Assembly (NCBI GenBank): GCA_964584805.1 | Contig: CAZPAY010000014.1 | Coordinates: forward strand, 1 to 60,021 | DNA: 60,021 nt | Source of the DNA: JABHIE01 sp964584805 | GTDB taxonomy: Bacteria > Planctomycetota > UBA1135 | Direction of reading: 5' to 3' | In this document: in pieces, positions 35,736 to 44,756 of the stretch | How positions within the stretch are numbered: the stretch's first letter is position 1 | Layout of the letters: the number at the start of each line of letters is the position of its first letter | Made by a program: the position numbers and the translations under genes | The notes under the pieces: generated by a model | Databases searched by the model: none | The model's input: only the letters and a program-made list of their open reading frames with translations | What the model was told of the DNA's origin: nothing

Positions 35736-38615
35736 ATGAGTCCAATCCCCTTTTCCCTTTGTTTGCTCTCGCTTTTTGCGCCCGCCCTGGCCGCACAAGA
35801 AGCCCCATCTCCGCAAGACGCTATCCATGCCGGCTTTGAGCAATGGCAATCTGACCATTCCGGCGATTGGATTCTCCGCACCGATGAGGCCCGTGGCGCA
35901 GCCAGTGGTCTGTTCGGCAATCGTGTCGACGCACCCTTTGCTCCTGAAACTGAGGCTGATTGGTTTGAGCTCGGCCGCATAGCCTTTGACCAGTCTTTCG
36001 AGATGTTTGGCCTCGAAGACGAATTCCTGACTCATGATTCCGTCAATCTCGGCTACCTCGAGTCGATTGGGCAAGAAAACAAAATGAGTGTGATTTTCGG
36101 GCAGTCGGTCAACGGCGTGCCTGTTGTGCGCTCTTGGGCCACCGCGATCTTCACGCCAGCGGGTGATTTGCTTGCTCTCGACAGCACAGCACTTCCTCAC
36201 CTTGATGGTTTTTCCACGACTGCCACACGCGACCGTTTTTCCGCCGTCAGCATCGCGACACATGATTATCGCGAGCATGAAGGCCGCGACGCCACGCAAT
36301 TTGGCGCTCCTAAGTTGGTCATCCTTGCCGACACCTCTGGCAAAGTCACCACGCCTCGTTTGGCTTGGTCGATTGAGCTGCGCACTCCTGTGACGGATGG
36401 CGTCCCGAGTGGCCGTAACTACTATGTTGCCGCAGACGGCTCGGCCGACATTGTTTCCGTCGACGAGCTCATCCACCATCAAAGCTTGCGGGGCAATGTG
36501 CAGGCCTACGCCACACCTGGCACCAAGGCAGGCAACACAGCCACGCAACACCCCGTGCAATATGCGCGCGTGACAAGCTCGGCGGGTAATACGACTACCG
36601 ATGCCGCAGGTAATTTTTCGATCAACTACTCAGGCAGCTCATCTGTAAATGTTAAGACTGAGTTTTACGGTGACTGGTGCTATGTCATGAATGACAACGG
36701 CAGCGAGCACACCCTCACGCAGGCCGTCACTGTGAACACGCCCATGCAGTTTGTGCTGAACCCTTCCCCAACCGAGCTCATCACTTCACAAGCGGACGCC
36801 TACGATTCCATCAATGACTTCCACAATTGGGTCAAGGCCACCGATGCGAATGACAACCATATGGATTTCCGCGCCCGCGCGAATGTCAACCTCAACTCGA
36901 CTTGCAATGCCTATTACAACGGCAACTCCACCAACTACTACATGTCGGGTGGCGGCTGCGCGAATACCGCTTTCAGCACAGTAGTCGCTCACGAGCAAGG
37001 CCACTGGGCTAACGACAAGTACAGCTCAGGCAACGGTTCAGATGGTTTTGGCGAAGGCATGGCCGATGTCTGGTCGATGTACATCTACGACACCCCCATC
37101 GTCGGCGAAGGTTTTTCCACTTGGGGCAATATCCGCACGGGCACCAACACGCGCCAGTTCTGCGGTGACGGCAACGGCGGCTGCTATGGCCAAGTGCATG
37201 CAGATGGCGAGGTTTTGATGGGTGCGCTCTGGAAAGTGCGTCGCAACCTCAATACTACCAATGGCAACGCTGCCGGTGATTTGATTGCCGACACGATTTG
37301 CTTGGCTTGGATGAATCTATACAACGACGGCACGATTACGACGGCCATCGAAGATCACTGGCTCATCATCAACGATGACAACGGCAATGTCGGCGACGGC
37401 ACACCTGACTACAGCGATATTGACGCGGGTTTCCGCGAGCAAGGCTTCCCAGGTGTTGACCTTGACTTGATTCAACTTGATCACACTCCCGTCGGAGATC
37501 AACTCAGCGAGGTTGGCCCCTATGTCGTAAGCGTTGACGCGCAAAGCCTGATCGGCTCAACCGTCACAAACGGTATCGTCCGCTACACGGTCGACGGTGG
37601 TGCTGAAATGACCGAGATGCTCACTTTCCAAGGCGGAGACACCTGGGCTGCTGGCATCCCTGGGCAAGTTTCTCCTGCTAGCGTCGCTTACCACATCGAG
37701 ATGTTTGATGCGCTTGGCAATGACGAGCGCCACCCCGACAAGGGCGAGCACGAATTCATCGTCGGTGTACGCAACATCATCTACTTCAATGATTTTGAAG
37801 GCGCAACCGACGAAGGCTGGGCGCACGCTCAAATCGCGACGCAAGATGACTGGCAGCGTGGCGCACCGCAAGGTCAGGGCGGCGACCCAGGCTCTGCATA
37901 CTCTGGCAATAACTGCTGGGGTAACGACCTCGGCCCTTCTGGCTGGAACGGCCTCTACCAACCCAATGTCAACAACTACCTCGACTCCCCATCTTTTGAT
38001 TGCTCGGGCTACACGAATGTCCGCATGGGCTTCAAGCGTTGGCTAAATGTTGAGGAAAGCCAATACGATTCGGCTCATATCCGTGTCGAAGGCACCAAGA
38101 TTTGGGAAAACGCCTATTCGGGCAACCACTCCGATCAATCCTGGACAACCGTCGAATACGACATTTCGCAGTACGCTGATAACAACAATGATGTTGTCGT
38201 GCGCTTTAAGTTGCTGAGTGACGGCGGCCTAGAGCTTGGCGGATGGAACATTGATGACTTCATGCTCTACACGCTTGAGCCTGTGCCGGGCAACCAAAAC
38301 AGCATTCAGCTTTCCGGTACCACCAACGGTACGGCCGGCTCAGGTGCATCTTGGACACTCAATGCAGCACCAGGCAATGCGCCTTACTGGTTGCTTTACT
38401 CGATGAAGACCGGCGGCTCGGTAATTTCTGGTCACCAGTTTGATATCGGTTCCCCTTGGTTCATTGGAGCAAACGGCACAACCAACGCAGCTGGCTCGGC
38501 TACGGTCAATACGACCCTGCCTGGCAATACGGCCGGTTTGACGATTTACCTCGAAGCAGCGGCGAGCTCTGGCGGGGTCTTTGACTCCAACATGCTGACG
38601 CTGACGATTCAGTAA
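35736..38615 (+). CDS. Secreted M36 (fungalysin-like) zinc metallopeptidase with C-terminal modules
   Basis: A 959-residue exported protease. Signal peptide SPIPFSLCLLSLFAPALAAQ; a propeptide of about 250 residues (FTP-like, containing GQSVNGVPVVRSWATAIF); then the catalytic domain with the zinc motif HEQGH (His419, Glu420, His423) and the third ligand Glu440 in GFGEGMADVWSMY. Downstream lie an Ig-like segment ending in FIVGVRN, a ~170-residue jelly-roll-like module (FEGATDEGWAHAQIATQDDW to GGWNIDDFMLYTL) and a ~100-residue terminal domain (IQLSGTTNGTAGSGASWTLN to the end). The same last two modules close the M28 peptidase next door, and the terminal domain also closes the S8 protease at 42.6 kb. 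An intrinsic terminator follows at 38628. Confidence 0.92.
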   Translation: MSPIPFSLCLLSLFAPALAAQEAPSPQDAIHAGFEQWQSDHSGDWILRTDEARGAASGLFGNRVDAPFAPETEADWFELGRIAFDQSFEMFGLEDEFLTHDSVNLGYLESIGQENKMSVIFGQSVNGVPVVRSWATAIFTPAGDLLALDSTALPHLDGFSTTATRDRFSAVSIATHDYREHEGRDATQFGAPKLVILADTSGKVTTPRLAWSIELRTPVTDGVPSGRNYYVAADGSADIVSVDELIHHQSLRGNVQAYATPGTKAGNTATQHPVQYARVTSSAGNTTTDAAGNFSINYSGSSSVNVKTEFYGDWCYVMNDNGSEHTLTQAVTVNTPMQFVLNPSPTELITSQADAYDSINDFHNWVKATDANDNHMDFRARANVNLNSTCNAYYNGNSTNYYMSGGGCANTAFSTVVAHEQGHWANDKYSSGNGSDGFGEGMADVWSMYIYDTPIVGEGFSTWGNIRTGTNTRQFCGDGNGGCYGQVHADGEVLMGALWKVRRNLNTTNGNAAGDLIADTICLAWMNLYNDGTITTAIEDHWLIINDDNGNVGDGTPDYSDIDAGFREQGFPGVDLDLIQLDHTPVGDQLSEVGPYVVSVDAQSLIGSTVTNGIVRYTVDGGAEMTEMLTFQGGDTWAAGIPGQVSPASVAYHIEMFDALGNDERHPDKGEHEFIVGVRNIIYFNDFEGATDEGWAHAQIATQDDWQRGAPQGQGGDPGSAYSGNNCWGNDLGPSGWNGLYQPNVNNYLDSPSFDCSGYTNVRMGFKRWLNVEESQYDSAHIRVEGTKIWENAYSGNHSDQSWTTVEYDISQYADNNNDVVVRFKLLSDGGLELGGWNIDDFMLYTLEPVPGNQNSIQLSGTTNGTAGSGASWTLNAAPGNAPYWLLYSMKTGGSVISGHQFDIGSPWFIGANGTTNAAGSATVNTTLPGNTAGLTIYLEAAASSGGVFDSNMLTLTIQ

Positions 38616-38627
38616 TCGTTTTGTAAA

Positions 38628-38658
38628 GGGGCGGCTTTCGAGCCGCCCCTTTTCTTTT
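38628..38658 (+). terminator. Intrinsic terminator after the M36 peptidase
   Basis: A perfect 9-bp GC-rich stem (GGGGCGGCT at 38628-38636 with AGCCGCCCC at 38641-38649) with a TTCG loop is followed by TTTTCTTTT. It separates the M36 and M28 transcripts. Confidence 0.9.
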
Positions 38659-38701
38659 ACCCCTTTCGCGTATTCCTCAAAGCCCTCTCTCATCCTGCAA
38701 C

Positions 38702-41173
38702 ATGCTCTCCCTCCTCCTCCCCCTTCTCTTTGCGGCTCTTCCGCAATCCACGGCCGTCGACACGAATGCTCTCGCCGTTTACTCCTACGGCGAGCAACTC
38801 GATGTGCGTGATGCACTCATCCGTCGCGGTGAAATGTTCGAAGACCTTGGCGGCCAAATTGTGGGCCACTACGATGCGAATCTTGTAGAGTTTTTTGACC
38901 TCTCGGCAACGGTTTTGCCTGAAGTCCCCGAGGGTTTCACTTTGGCGGTCGTCGCCCACCATCATCACGGTGTCGACAACCCCGCACGCGATGCCGGAGA
39001 AGCCATCTGGACTTCCCCCAATGGTCAAACCATGTTGCGCATTTTGAGCGCGGCTGAAAAAGGCGAGGCGGCATCCGCTGGTTTTGCCTGCCACGGCGCT
39101 TATGCCGACCTCAACACCAAAACGGCGATTACCGCACAGCGGCGCACTCAATTCAGCACAAACGCGCTCACGGTTGACCCCAACATCGCAGCCGCGGTCA
39201 ATCAAGTTTCTGCCACGCGCATCGAGGCCGATGTCGTCACGCTTGTGAATTTCGGCACGCGCCGCCACGGGCAACAAGGCGAAGTCAACGCTCAAAACTG
39301 GCTCAAGACTCAATTTGAAAACATGGGCTATTCCGTATCGTTGTTCGACTACGACTTCGGTGCAGATGTTGTTGTCGCGGAAATGCGCGGTAGTGTAAAC
39401 CCTGAAAAATTAGTCATTCTGGGCGCTCATTACGATTCGATTAATTATGCGGGCAGTACCGCCCCCGCTCCAGGTGCCGATGATGACGGCTCGGGCACCG
39501 CGGGCATCCTTGAGGTTGCGCGCATCTTGGCGGGCAGTGATTTTCAAAACACCATTCAGTTTTGCGCTTTCTCTGGTGAAGAGTCTGGCTTGCTCGGCTC
39601 TGAGGCTTACGCTTCTTATCTTGACAACAACAACATTGATGTCATCGGCATGGTGCAACTCGACATGACCGCTTATCGCGCCAACGGCGACACACGCTCA
39701 GTTGACTTCATCACTAACGATACGAGTGCATCGCTCAACGCATTTTCGATGTCATGCTTTGAGGCCTATGTGCCATCACTTCCGGTGAAATCCGGGCCGA
39801 TGTCGGGTGGCACGAGCGATCACCGCTCGTTCTTCCAACATGGCTACCCTGCGATTTTCCCTTTTGAGGATATCGACCAGTACAGCCCTTATATCCACGG
39901 TGCAAACGACACGATTGGCACTTCAGCCAATGACTTTGTACTGGCCGAGCTCATCACCAAAGGCGCGCTGGCCACGATTGCTGAATTGGCCGCACCCCCA
40001 TCTTTAACGATGGCGCATGTGCCGCTCACCGATACGCAAAACGAGACTGGCCCTTACCCGGTTATCGCGACGATTGCGGGGCAGACGGCAGGCATTGGCG
40101 TTGCAGCGGCTGAGCTCCATTGGCAACTCGAAGGCGGCAACTGGAATACATCCGCCATGGTTCCGACATCAGGTGTGGACGAGTGGTCGGGTGCCATCCC
40201 TGGGCAAATCTCTCCAGCTCGTGTGCGCTACTACATCACGGCGACCGATTCGAATAGCCGCGAAAATTGGCTGCCCAACGGCTTTGAGGCTGGGGATATG
40301 ACTTACGGTTTTGCTGTGGGTGTCTATCAGCAACTGGCCTTTTTTGACTTTGAAGCGGGCAACGACGAAGGCTGGACGCACGCGCAAAACGCAACTCAAG
40401 ATGATTGGCAGCGTGGCACGCCTACCGGCCAAGCGGGCGACCCATCGGGTGCGTTTTCGGGGCAAAACTGCTGGGGTAATGACCTCGGGCCTTCTGGATG
40501 GAATGGCGAGTACAAATCAGATGTCAACAACTACCTTGCTTCACCCGACATCGACTGTAGTGCCGGCACAGGCACTCATTTGCGATTTGCGCGCTGGCTG
40601 ACCGTGGAAGAGGGTGCATACGACCAAGCGCAGATTCGCGTCAATGGCCAAGTCGTTTGGGAAAACCCAAGTAGCGGACACACGATTGACACGGCATGGT
40701 TCATGCACGATGTCGACATCTCCGCTCTCGCCGATGGCAACCCAGCCGTCAAGTTGCGTTTCCAACTCAAGTCAGACGGTGGTCTCGAATTCGGCGGATG
40801 GAATGTCGACGATGTCGAGCTCTACACGCTCAAGCCTGTTGGCTCGGGCGACGCGATTGCACTCAGTGGCCCCACTCAGGCGGCGGCTGGTTCTAGCGTC
40901 AGTTACAATTTTACGGGCATGAGCCCCAACGCCGATTGGTGGTTACTCTGGAGTTTGAGCAACACCGGGACGCAAATCGCCGGCCACGATTTTGACCTCG
41001 GTGCAAACTGGCAAATCGCAGGTCAAGGAACCGCGAATGGCCAAGGTGCAGGCGCATTGCAAAGCATGCTGCCTGGTGCGGCAGCCGGCTTAACCGTTTA
41101 CCTTGAAGTGGCTGCTAAAGAGCCAAATGGAGCCATCCTTGACTCCAACTTGTTGACGCTAAGCGTGCAGTAA
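38702..41173 (+). CDS. Secreted M28 zinc peptidase with the shared C-terminal modules
   Basis: An 823-residue exported peptidase. After a signal peptide (LSLLLPLLFAALPQ) and a propeptide of about 170 residues comes an M28 domain with its zinc ligands in order: His in VILGAHYDSINYA, Asp in PGADDDGSGTAG, Glu-Glu in AFSGEESGLLGS, Asp in VQLDMTAYR, and His in SPYIHGANDTIG. The C-terminal half has the same order as the M36 protein: an Ig-like part (WSGAIPGQISPARVRYYI), the jelly-roll-like module (FEAGNDEGWTHAQNATQDDW) and the terminal domain (IALSGPTQAAAGSSVSYNFT). The match is strong enough to indicate module exchange or duplication. An M36 and an M28 peptidase side by side would suit extracellular protein degradation. 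Confidence 0.92.
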   Translation: MLSLLLPLLFAALPQSTAVDTNALAVYSYGEQLDVRDALIRRGEMFEDLGGQIVGHYDANLVEFFDLSATVLPEVPEGFTLAVVAHHHHGVDNPARDAGEAIWTSPNGQTMLRILSAAEKGEAASAGFACHGAYADLNTKTAITAQRRTQFSTNALTVDPNIAAAVNQVSATRIEADVVTLVNFGTRRHGQQGEVNAQNWLKTQFENMGYSVSLFDYDFGADVVVAEMRGSVNPEKLVILGAHYDSINYAGSTAPAPGADDDGSGTAGILEVARILAGSDFQNTIQFCAFSGEESGLLGSEAYASYLDNNNIDVIGMVQLDMTAYRANGDTRSVDFITNDTSASLNAFSMSCFEAYVPSLPVKSGPMSGGTSDHRSFFQHGYPAIFPFEDIDQYSPYIHGANDTIGTSANDFVLAELITKGALATIAELAAPPSLTMAHVPLTDTQNETGPYPVIATIAGQTAGIGVAAAELHWQLEGGNWNTSAMVPTSGVDEWSGAIPGQISPARVRYYITATDSNSRENWLPNGFEAGDMTYGFAVGVYQQLAFFDFEAGNDEGWTHAQNATQDDWQRGTPTGQAGDPSGAFSGQNCWGNDLGPSGWNGEYKSDVNNYLASPDIDCSAGTGTHLRFARWLTVEEGAYDQAQIRVNGQVVWENPSSGHTIDTAWFMHDVDISALADGNPAVKLRFQLKSDGGLEFGGWNVDDVELYTLKPVGSGDAIALSGPTQAAAGSSVSYNFTGMSPNADWWLLWSLSNTGTQIAGHDFDLGANWQIAGQGTANGQGAGALQSMLPGAAAGLTVYLEVAAKEPNGAILDSNLLTLSVQ

Positions 41174-41179
41174 TCTCGA

Positions 41180-42196
41180 TTAAGCCGTCGTTGCCGAGGT
41201 GCCTTTGCCGCCGGCTTCCAGAGTACCTTTATTCATGCTAGATGGGTTGTGATCCACCCGGCCTGCGTGAATCACATTGGAGCGCATCGGGAAGCCAACG
41301 ACTTCTTCTGCGCGCTGGCCAAGTGCGAATAACTTGTCTAAGTCAATGCCCGTTTCTACGCCACACTCATCAGCCATCGACAAGAAATCTTCGGAGCAGA
41401 TGTTGCCCTTGTAGCCGAGGTGATAAAGCGCGTTAGTCGTTGCGGGCTGGCCGCCAATCGCGCCCATGGAGCCATCGACCCATTTGATACCGGCCTGCAT
41501 TGCAGCCCAAGTATTGGAAAGCCCCGTGCCGCGCGTGTCGTGGAAGTGAGCCAAGAACTCAACATCGGGGTGCGTGCCCAACAAATGGTGATAAACACGC
41601 GTGGTCTGCGCGGGGTTTGCTTGCCCCGTGGTATCGCCCATCATCATGAGGGACGCGCCGTTGTCATGGTAAAAATCCACCAACATATCGATAGGCTTCA
41701 TCGATACATCGCCTTCAATGGCGCAACCAAATACGGTGCCTACGCAACCGACAACCTCAACGCCCAACGCCAACGCGCGCTTCATGATTTCAGCGTGCTC
41801 GGCCATGGCCACTTGGTGCGTTTGCTGGAAGTTGCCCACATTGTGCGACTCACTTGAGCTAATCATCAAGATGATTTTGTCTGCTCCGTAACCCTCTTTG
41901 ACGCACTCTTCGAAACGTTCCCAGCCTTTGATGTTGGGCATTAAAACGCGCAACTTCACATCGTCAGGGCGACGCACCTTTTTCAGTATGTCGACCGCAT
42001 CTTTGAACTGAGGCAAAAACTTAGGGTGCGAAAAGGAAGTGACTTCCATCTCTTTGACGCCGGCATCCATCATGCCGTGAATCATTTCAAGCTTTTGCTC
42101 GGTAGGTACCTGAGTCTGAATGCTCTGCAGGCCATCGCGCGCCCAGCATTCGCAGTAATGAATCCGTTCAGGAACAAGGGAGTTAATGTCGTTCAT
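41180..42196 (-). CDS. Hydroxymethylglutaryl-CoA-lyase-like aldolase
   Basis: A 338-residue (beta/alpha)8 protein of the HMGL-like family, whose members cleave or form C-C bonds with acetyl-CoA or pyruvate groups. Family motifs: CECWARDGLQSIQTQVPTEQ at the start (catalytic Arg-Asp), KEMEVTSFSHPKFLPQ, MMMGDTTGQANP and LAHFHDTRGTGLSNTWAAMQ with the metal-binding His pair. The wording fits HMG-CoA lyase better than isopropylmalate or citramalate synthase (RDGLQ rather than RDGEQ). HMG-CoA lyase acts in leucine breakdown after methylcrotonyl-CoA carboxylase, so the carboxylase genes at 9-16 kb might feed it, but they are 25 kb away and their substrate is unknown. Confidence 0.85.
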   Translation of the reverse strand: MNDINSLVPERIHYCECWARDGLQSIQTQVPTEQKLEMIHGMMDAGVKEMEVTSFSHPKFLPQFKDAVDILKKVRRPDDVKLRVLMPNIKGWERFEECVKEGYGADKIILMISSSESHNVGNFQQTHQVAMAEHAEIMKRALALGVEVVGCVGTVFGCAIEGDVSMKPIDMLVDFYHDNGASLMMMGDTTGQANPAQTTRVYHHLLGTHPDVEFLAHFHDTRGTGLSNTWAAMQAGIKWVDGSMGAIGGQPATTNALYHLGYKGNICSEDFLSMADECGVETGIDLDKLFALGQRAEEVVGFPMRSNVIHAGRVDHNPSSMNKGTLEAGGKGTSATTA

Positions 42197-42202
42197 GGCG
42201 GA

Positions 42203-42271
42203 TTAGTTTAGCCCTGCGCCGTCAAGCGCGTCTTCGACAATCCGTTCAACTTCTTCGGGTGGTAATGCCAT
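42203..42271 (-). CDS. Possible 22-residue peptide ORF upstream of the HMGL-like gene
   Basis: An ATG at 42271 opens a 22-codon frame ending at 42203, six bases before the HMGL-like start. The peptide begins MALPPEEVERIVEDALDGAG, an amphipathic acidic helix. It loosely recalls the N-terminus of BolA proteins, partners of glutaredoxins, and a glutaredoxin gene starts divergently 51 bases away. It could be a leader peptide, a BolA remnant or chance. Confidence 0.25.
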   Translation of the reverse strand: MALPPEEVERIVEDALDGAGLN

Positions 42272-42322
42272 CTGCTGTAACCTATGAGACACACTTGCAA
42301 GGGATTCACCCTTCTTCTCATC

Positions 42323-42577
42323 ATGGCTAAAATCGAAATTTACACACGCTCTGTTTGCCCTTACTGCAACATGGCAAAAGGTCTGCTTCAATCCAAAGGT
42401 CAAAAGTGGGTTGAACACAACATCGACAGCGACCCAGCCAAGGCCGACGAGATGATCAAACGGGCCGATGGCCGCATGACCGTGCCTGAGATTTTCATCG
42501 ATGACAAGCTGATTGGTGGCTACGACGACCTCGCCGCGCTTGAGCAAAAGGGCGAGCTCGACGCACTTTTGGGTTAA
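42323..42577 (+). CDS. grxC: Glutaredoxin 3-type dithiol glutaredoxin
   Basis: An 84-residue thioredoxin-fold protein that uses glutathione to reduce disulfides or mixed disulfides. The active site reads VCPYCNMAKG (CPYC dithiol motif near residue 11), the cis-proline loop is MTVPEIFI, and the glutathione-binding GGYDDLAAL follows. The ATG at 42323 starts exactly at the family N-terminus (MAKIEIYTRS), so the 13 extra residues from 42284 are rejected. It is divergent from the HMGL-like gene and is followed 60 bases later by the subtilase. Confidence 0.93.
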   Translation: MAKIEIYTRSVCPYCNMAKGLLQSKGQKWVEHNIDSDPAKADEMIKRADGRMTVPEIFIDDKLIGGYDDLAALEQKGELDALLG

Positions 42578-42637
42578 TCCAGCCCCTATCGAGGGCGCAC
42601 GGTGGTAGATTGGGTTTCACACCCATTCCCCTTCAAC

Positions 42638-44584
42638 ATGATGCTCTCCCTCGCACTCCTTCCCCTCCTCTTCCCTCAGTCCCTCGCGCAAACCAGCCCA
42701 ACCGATTCAGGTTGGTGGAACGCCGAGGATTTCGTCTCACTTGAAATCGATGGCTCCTCCATTGGCGTGCGTTTTCAAGAGGGCGTTGCGGCTGCAGACG
42801 CGGCAGCTTTCTTAATGGCTCAAGCGGGTCTTGAAGTTGACTTTACGCAGCGGCCGTTTTTGGCCCAGCACATGATGCGCTTTGAGATGGTTCCGCCACT
42901 TGCCCCCAAGGCTGCGGCACAACTGACTTACGCGATGGCGCAAGACGCGATGGTGCTTGCTGCGAGTCCGTTATTCCAAGACGACCGCCGTGACCCGGTT
43001 TATTTGACCGGTGAAATTTTATTGCGTTGGAATGACACGACCCCCATCGCGCGACGCGAATCGCTGACCGCCGGCCTGACGCAAACAGGCACTCTGGATT
43101 ACTCCATCAACCCGGGCGAGTGCTTCCGCGTGCCGTCCGCACTTGATTCGCTGGCCGTTGCCAATGAGATTGCACTTTCGGGTGCCGTTGAGTTTTGTCA
43201 CCCTAATTTTTCGTTGACTCGTGTGACCATGCACACGCCGAATGACCCGATTTATGGCGACCAATGGCACCTTGAGTCGACCGGTCAACTGGGCGCAAAG
43301 GTCGATGCCGATGTCGACGCGGAAGGCGCCTGGGATTACACCCTCGGCGATCCCAACAGCATCGTCGCTGTCGTCGACACCGGTATGGAGCTTTACCACC
43401 CCGACCTTGAGGCCGACCTCGTTCAGGGCATTGATGTTTTGAGCAACGACAACGACCCCAAAGCCGAAAATGGCTGGCTCGGCCTCGGCCCTGAAGATCA
43501 CGCGACGAGTGTTGCAGGTGTAAGTGCGGCGATTGGTGACAACAACGAAGGCGTCACGGGCGTTTCGCCGCGGTCAAAAATCATGCCCATTCGCTTTTTG
43601 TCGGGTGGTCTATTTGGCCCATCCCCAAGTACGCAAGACGAGGCCGACGCCTTCAACTTCGCGCGAGCCAACGGCGCATGGGTCATCAACAATTCTTGGG
43701 GCCCGCTTTTCGGTGCAAACCTAGCCGCAAGCACCAAGGCCGCCGTCGATGATTGCAATGCCAACGGGCGCGGTGGCCTAGGCATGGTCATCTTTTTCGC
43801 TGCGGGCAACTCGGGCAACAATAACTCTAATAATGGTTATGCCGCCTATCAGGGCATTGTCGGCGTCTCAGCCTGCAACGATTTTGGCGTCTTAAGTGGC
43901 TACTCGTGCTTCGGCCCAACGGTCGATTGCGCCGCGCCATCCAATGACAACGGCAACGCCCACAATGGCATCACGACGACCGACCGCCACGGAAGCAAAG
44001 GCTACGACAACGGCAACTACACCGACGAGTTTGGTGGTACATCCTCCGCCTCGCCACTCGCGGCAGGCGTGATGTTGTTGACCATGTCGGCCAACCCGAC
44101 GCTCACTCGCTCTCAAGTGCTTGAATGCTACCTCGGCTCCTGTGAAAAGATTGATGAGCGCAATGGCAACTACGACGCCACCGGCCATAGCGATTGGTAC
44201 GGCCAAGGCCGCGTCAACGCCGAGCAAGCCGTCTTGGCAGCCCTGAACTTTGGCGCGCCCATCGATGTTGTCCAGCTCTCAGGCACGACCACCGGCCAAG
44301 TTGGCGCCATGGCAAATTACCAACTCAGCGGCATGTCCCCCAATGTGCCTTGGTCGTTGTATGCCTCTTTGTCGGCTGCGGGGTCCTATCACTCCGGCGC
44401 GCGCATGGATTTGAGTGGTGTGCTTTACACCGCCGGGTCGGGTCTTGCTGATGCCTCGGGCAACGGGTCACTCAGTGTTTTGATTCCTGGGAAGGCCGCG
44501 GGGCGCACGCTTTACCTTGAGGCTTTAGCCATCAACGCAATGGGCGCTCAAGATTCGAATGTCGTGACTCTGGTTACGCCCTAG
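42638..44584 (+). CDS. Secreted S8 (subtilisin-like) serine protease
   Basis: A 648-residue exported subtilase. Signal peptide MMLSLALLPLLFPQSLAQ; propeptide of about 190 residues; then the catalytic triad: Asp in IVAVVDTGMELYHPDLEAD, His in EDHATSVAGVSAAIG, and Ser in EFGGTSSASPLAAGVMLL, with the oxyanion Asn in IFFAAGNSGNN. The His context DHATSVAG is unusual, since most subtilases read GHGT. The last ~100 residues (from VVQLSGTTTGQVGAMANYQL) are the terminal domain also ending the M36 and M28 peptidases. The ATG at 42638 starts the signal peptide; the GTG at 42602 would add 12 unlikely residues. Confidence 0.92.
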   Translation: MMLSLALLPLLFPQSLAQTSPTDSGWWNAEDFVSLEIDGSSIGVRFQEGVAAADAAAFLMAQAGLEVDFTQRPFLAQHMMRFEMVPPLAPKAAAQLTYAMAQDAMVLAASPLFQDDRRDPVYLTGEILLRWNDTTPIARRESLTAGLTQTGTLDYSINPGECFRVPSALDSLAVANEIALSGAVEFCHPNFSLTRVTMHTPNDPIYGDQWHLESTGQLGAKVDADVDAEGAWDYTLGDPNSIVAVVDTGMELYHPDLEADLVQGIDVLSNDNDPKAENGWLGLGPEDHATSVAGVSAAIGDNNEGVTGVSPRSKIMPIRFLSGGLFGPSPSTQDEADAFNFARANGAWVINNSWGPLFGANLAASTKAAVDDCNANGRGGLGMVIFFAAGNSGNNNSNNGYAAYQGIVGVSACNDFGVLSGYSCFGPTVDCAAPSNDNGNAHNGITTTDRHGSKGYDNGNYTDEFGGTSSASPLAAGVMLLTMSANPTLTRSQVLECYLGSCEKIDERNGNYDATGHSDWYGQGRVNAEQAVLAALNFGAPIDVVQLSGTTTGQVGAMANYQLSGMSPNVPWSLYASLSAAGSYHSGARMDLSGVLYTAGSGLADASGNGSLSVLIPGKAAGRTLYLEALAINAMGAQDSNVVTLVTP

Positions 44585-44621
44585 TCTGAGCACCGAGCAC
44601 CGCGAATCGGCTCCCTGGGGC

Positions 44622-44720
44622 CATAAAACGGTTACGGCCCATTCACCGAAGTGATGGGCCGCATTGCCTGCGAATCAAAGTTCTTGGTATGAAATGCCGC
44701 GAACCCCGATCAGTTACATT
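44622..44720 (-). ncRNA. Candidate tracrRNA, antisense to and upstream of cas9
   Basis: Predicted 99-nt RNA on the - strand. A near-consensus promoter places its start at about 44720. Its first 22 nt (44720 to 44699) can pair without a break (19 Watson-Crick and 3 G-U pairs) with the solitary repeat at 49693-49714 in its minus-strand reading. A 1x2 internal loop and a shorter lower stem (GCA, two U-U mismatches, UCAU) follow, the usual bulged repeat:anti-repeat shape. A small hairpin (CGCA, five-base loop, TGCG) and the UUCG-capped terminator complete the tail. Such an RNA would pair with crRNA repeats, be processed by RNase III and load Cas9. Position, promoter, anti-repeat and terminator all agree; expression is unproven. 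Confidence 0.75.
44624..44661 (-). terminator. UUCG-capped terminator of the candidate tracrRNA
   Basis: Read on the - strand, CGGCCCAT pairs with ATGGGCCG and CAC with GTG across one bulged base, closing on a TTCG loop in C(UUCG)G context, a very stable RNA tetraloop. TAACCG and TTTT follow. The + strand reading has loop CGAA and no T-tract, so the minus orientation is favoured. Confidence 0.75.
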
Positions 44721-44750
44721 GGTGACGATTATGGGGTTAACTTTGATTCG
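44671..44750. repeat. 12-bp inverted repeat spanning the tracrRNA promoter and tail
   Basis: CGAATCAAAGTT at 44671-44682 and its exact reverse complement AACTTTGATTCG at 44739-44750. The right arm falls in the spacer of the tracrRNA promoter, the left arm in the tracrRNA tail. It may be an operator pair or a structure in longer transcripts. Confidence 0.6.
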
Positions 44751-44756
44751 TGTCAA
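44728..44756 (-). promoter_or_regulatory. Near-consensus promoter of the candidate tracrRNA
   Basis: On the - strand, TTGACA (44756-44751, perfect -35) and CATAAT (44733-44728, 5 of 6 to TATAAT) are exactly 17 bases apart. The predicted start, about 8 bases on, coincides with the first base of the anti-repeat. A possible cas9 -10 (TAGAAT, 44758-44763, + strand) lies back to back with it, but its -35 is weak. Confidence 0.75.

Noticed and set aside
35685..36560. 291-residue open frame on the - strand
   Set aside because: It is the mirror of the M36 peptidase N-terminal region, has no signal or family motif, and overlaps a gene with clear catalytic residues.
38690..39313. 207-residue open frame on the - strand
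   Set aside because: It lies entirely over the start of the M28 peptidase and shows no recognisable domain.
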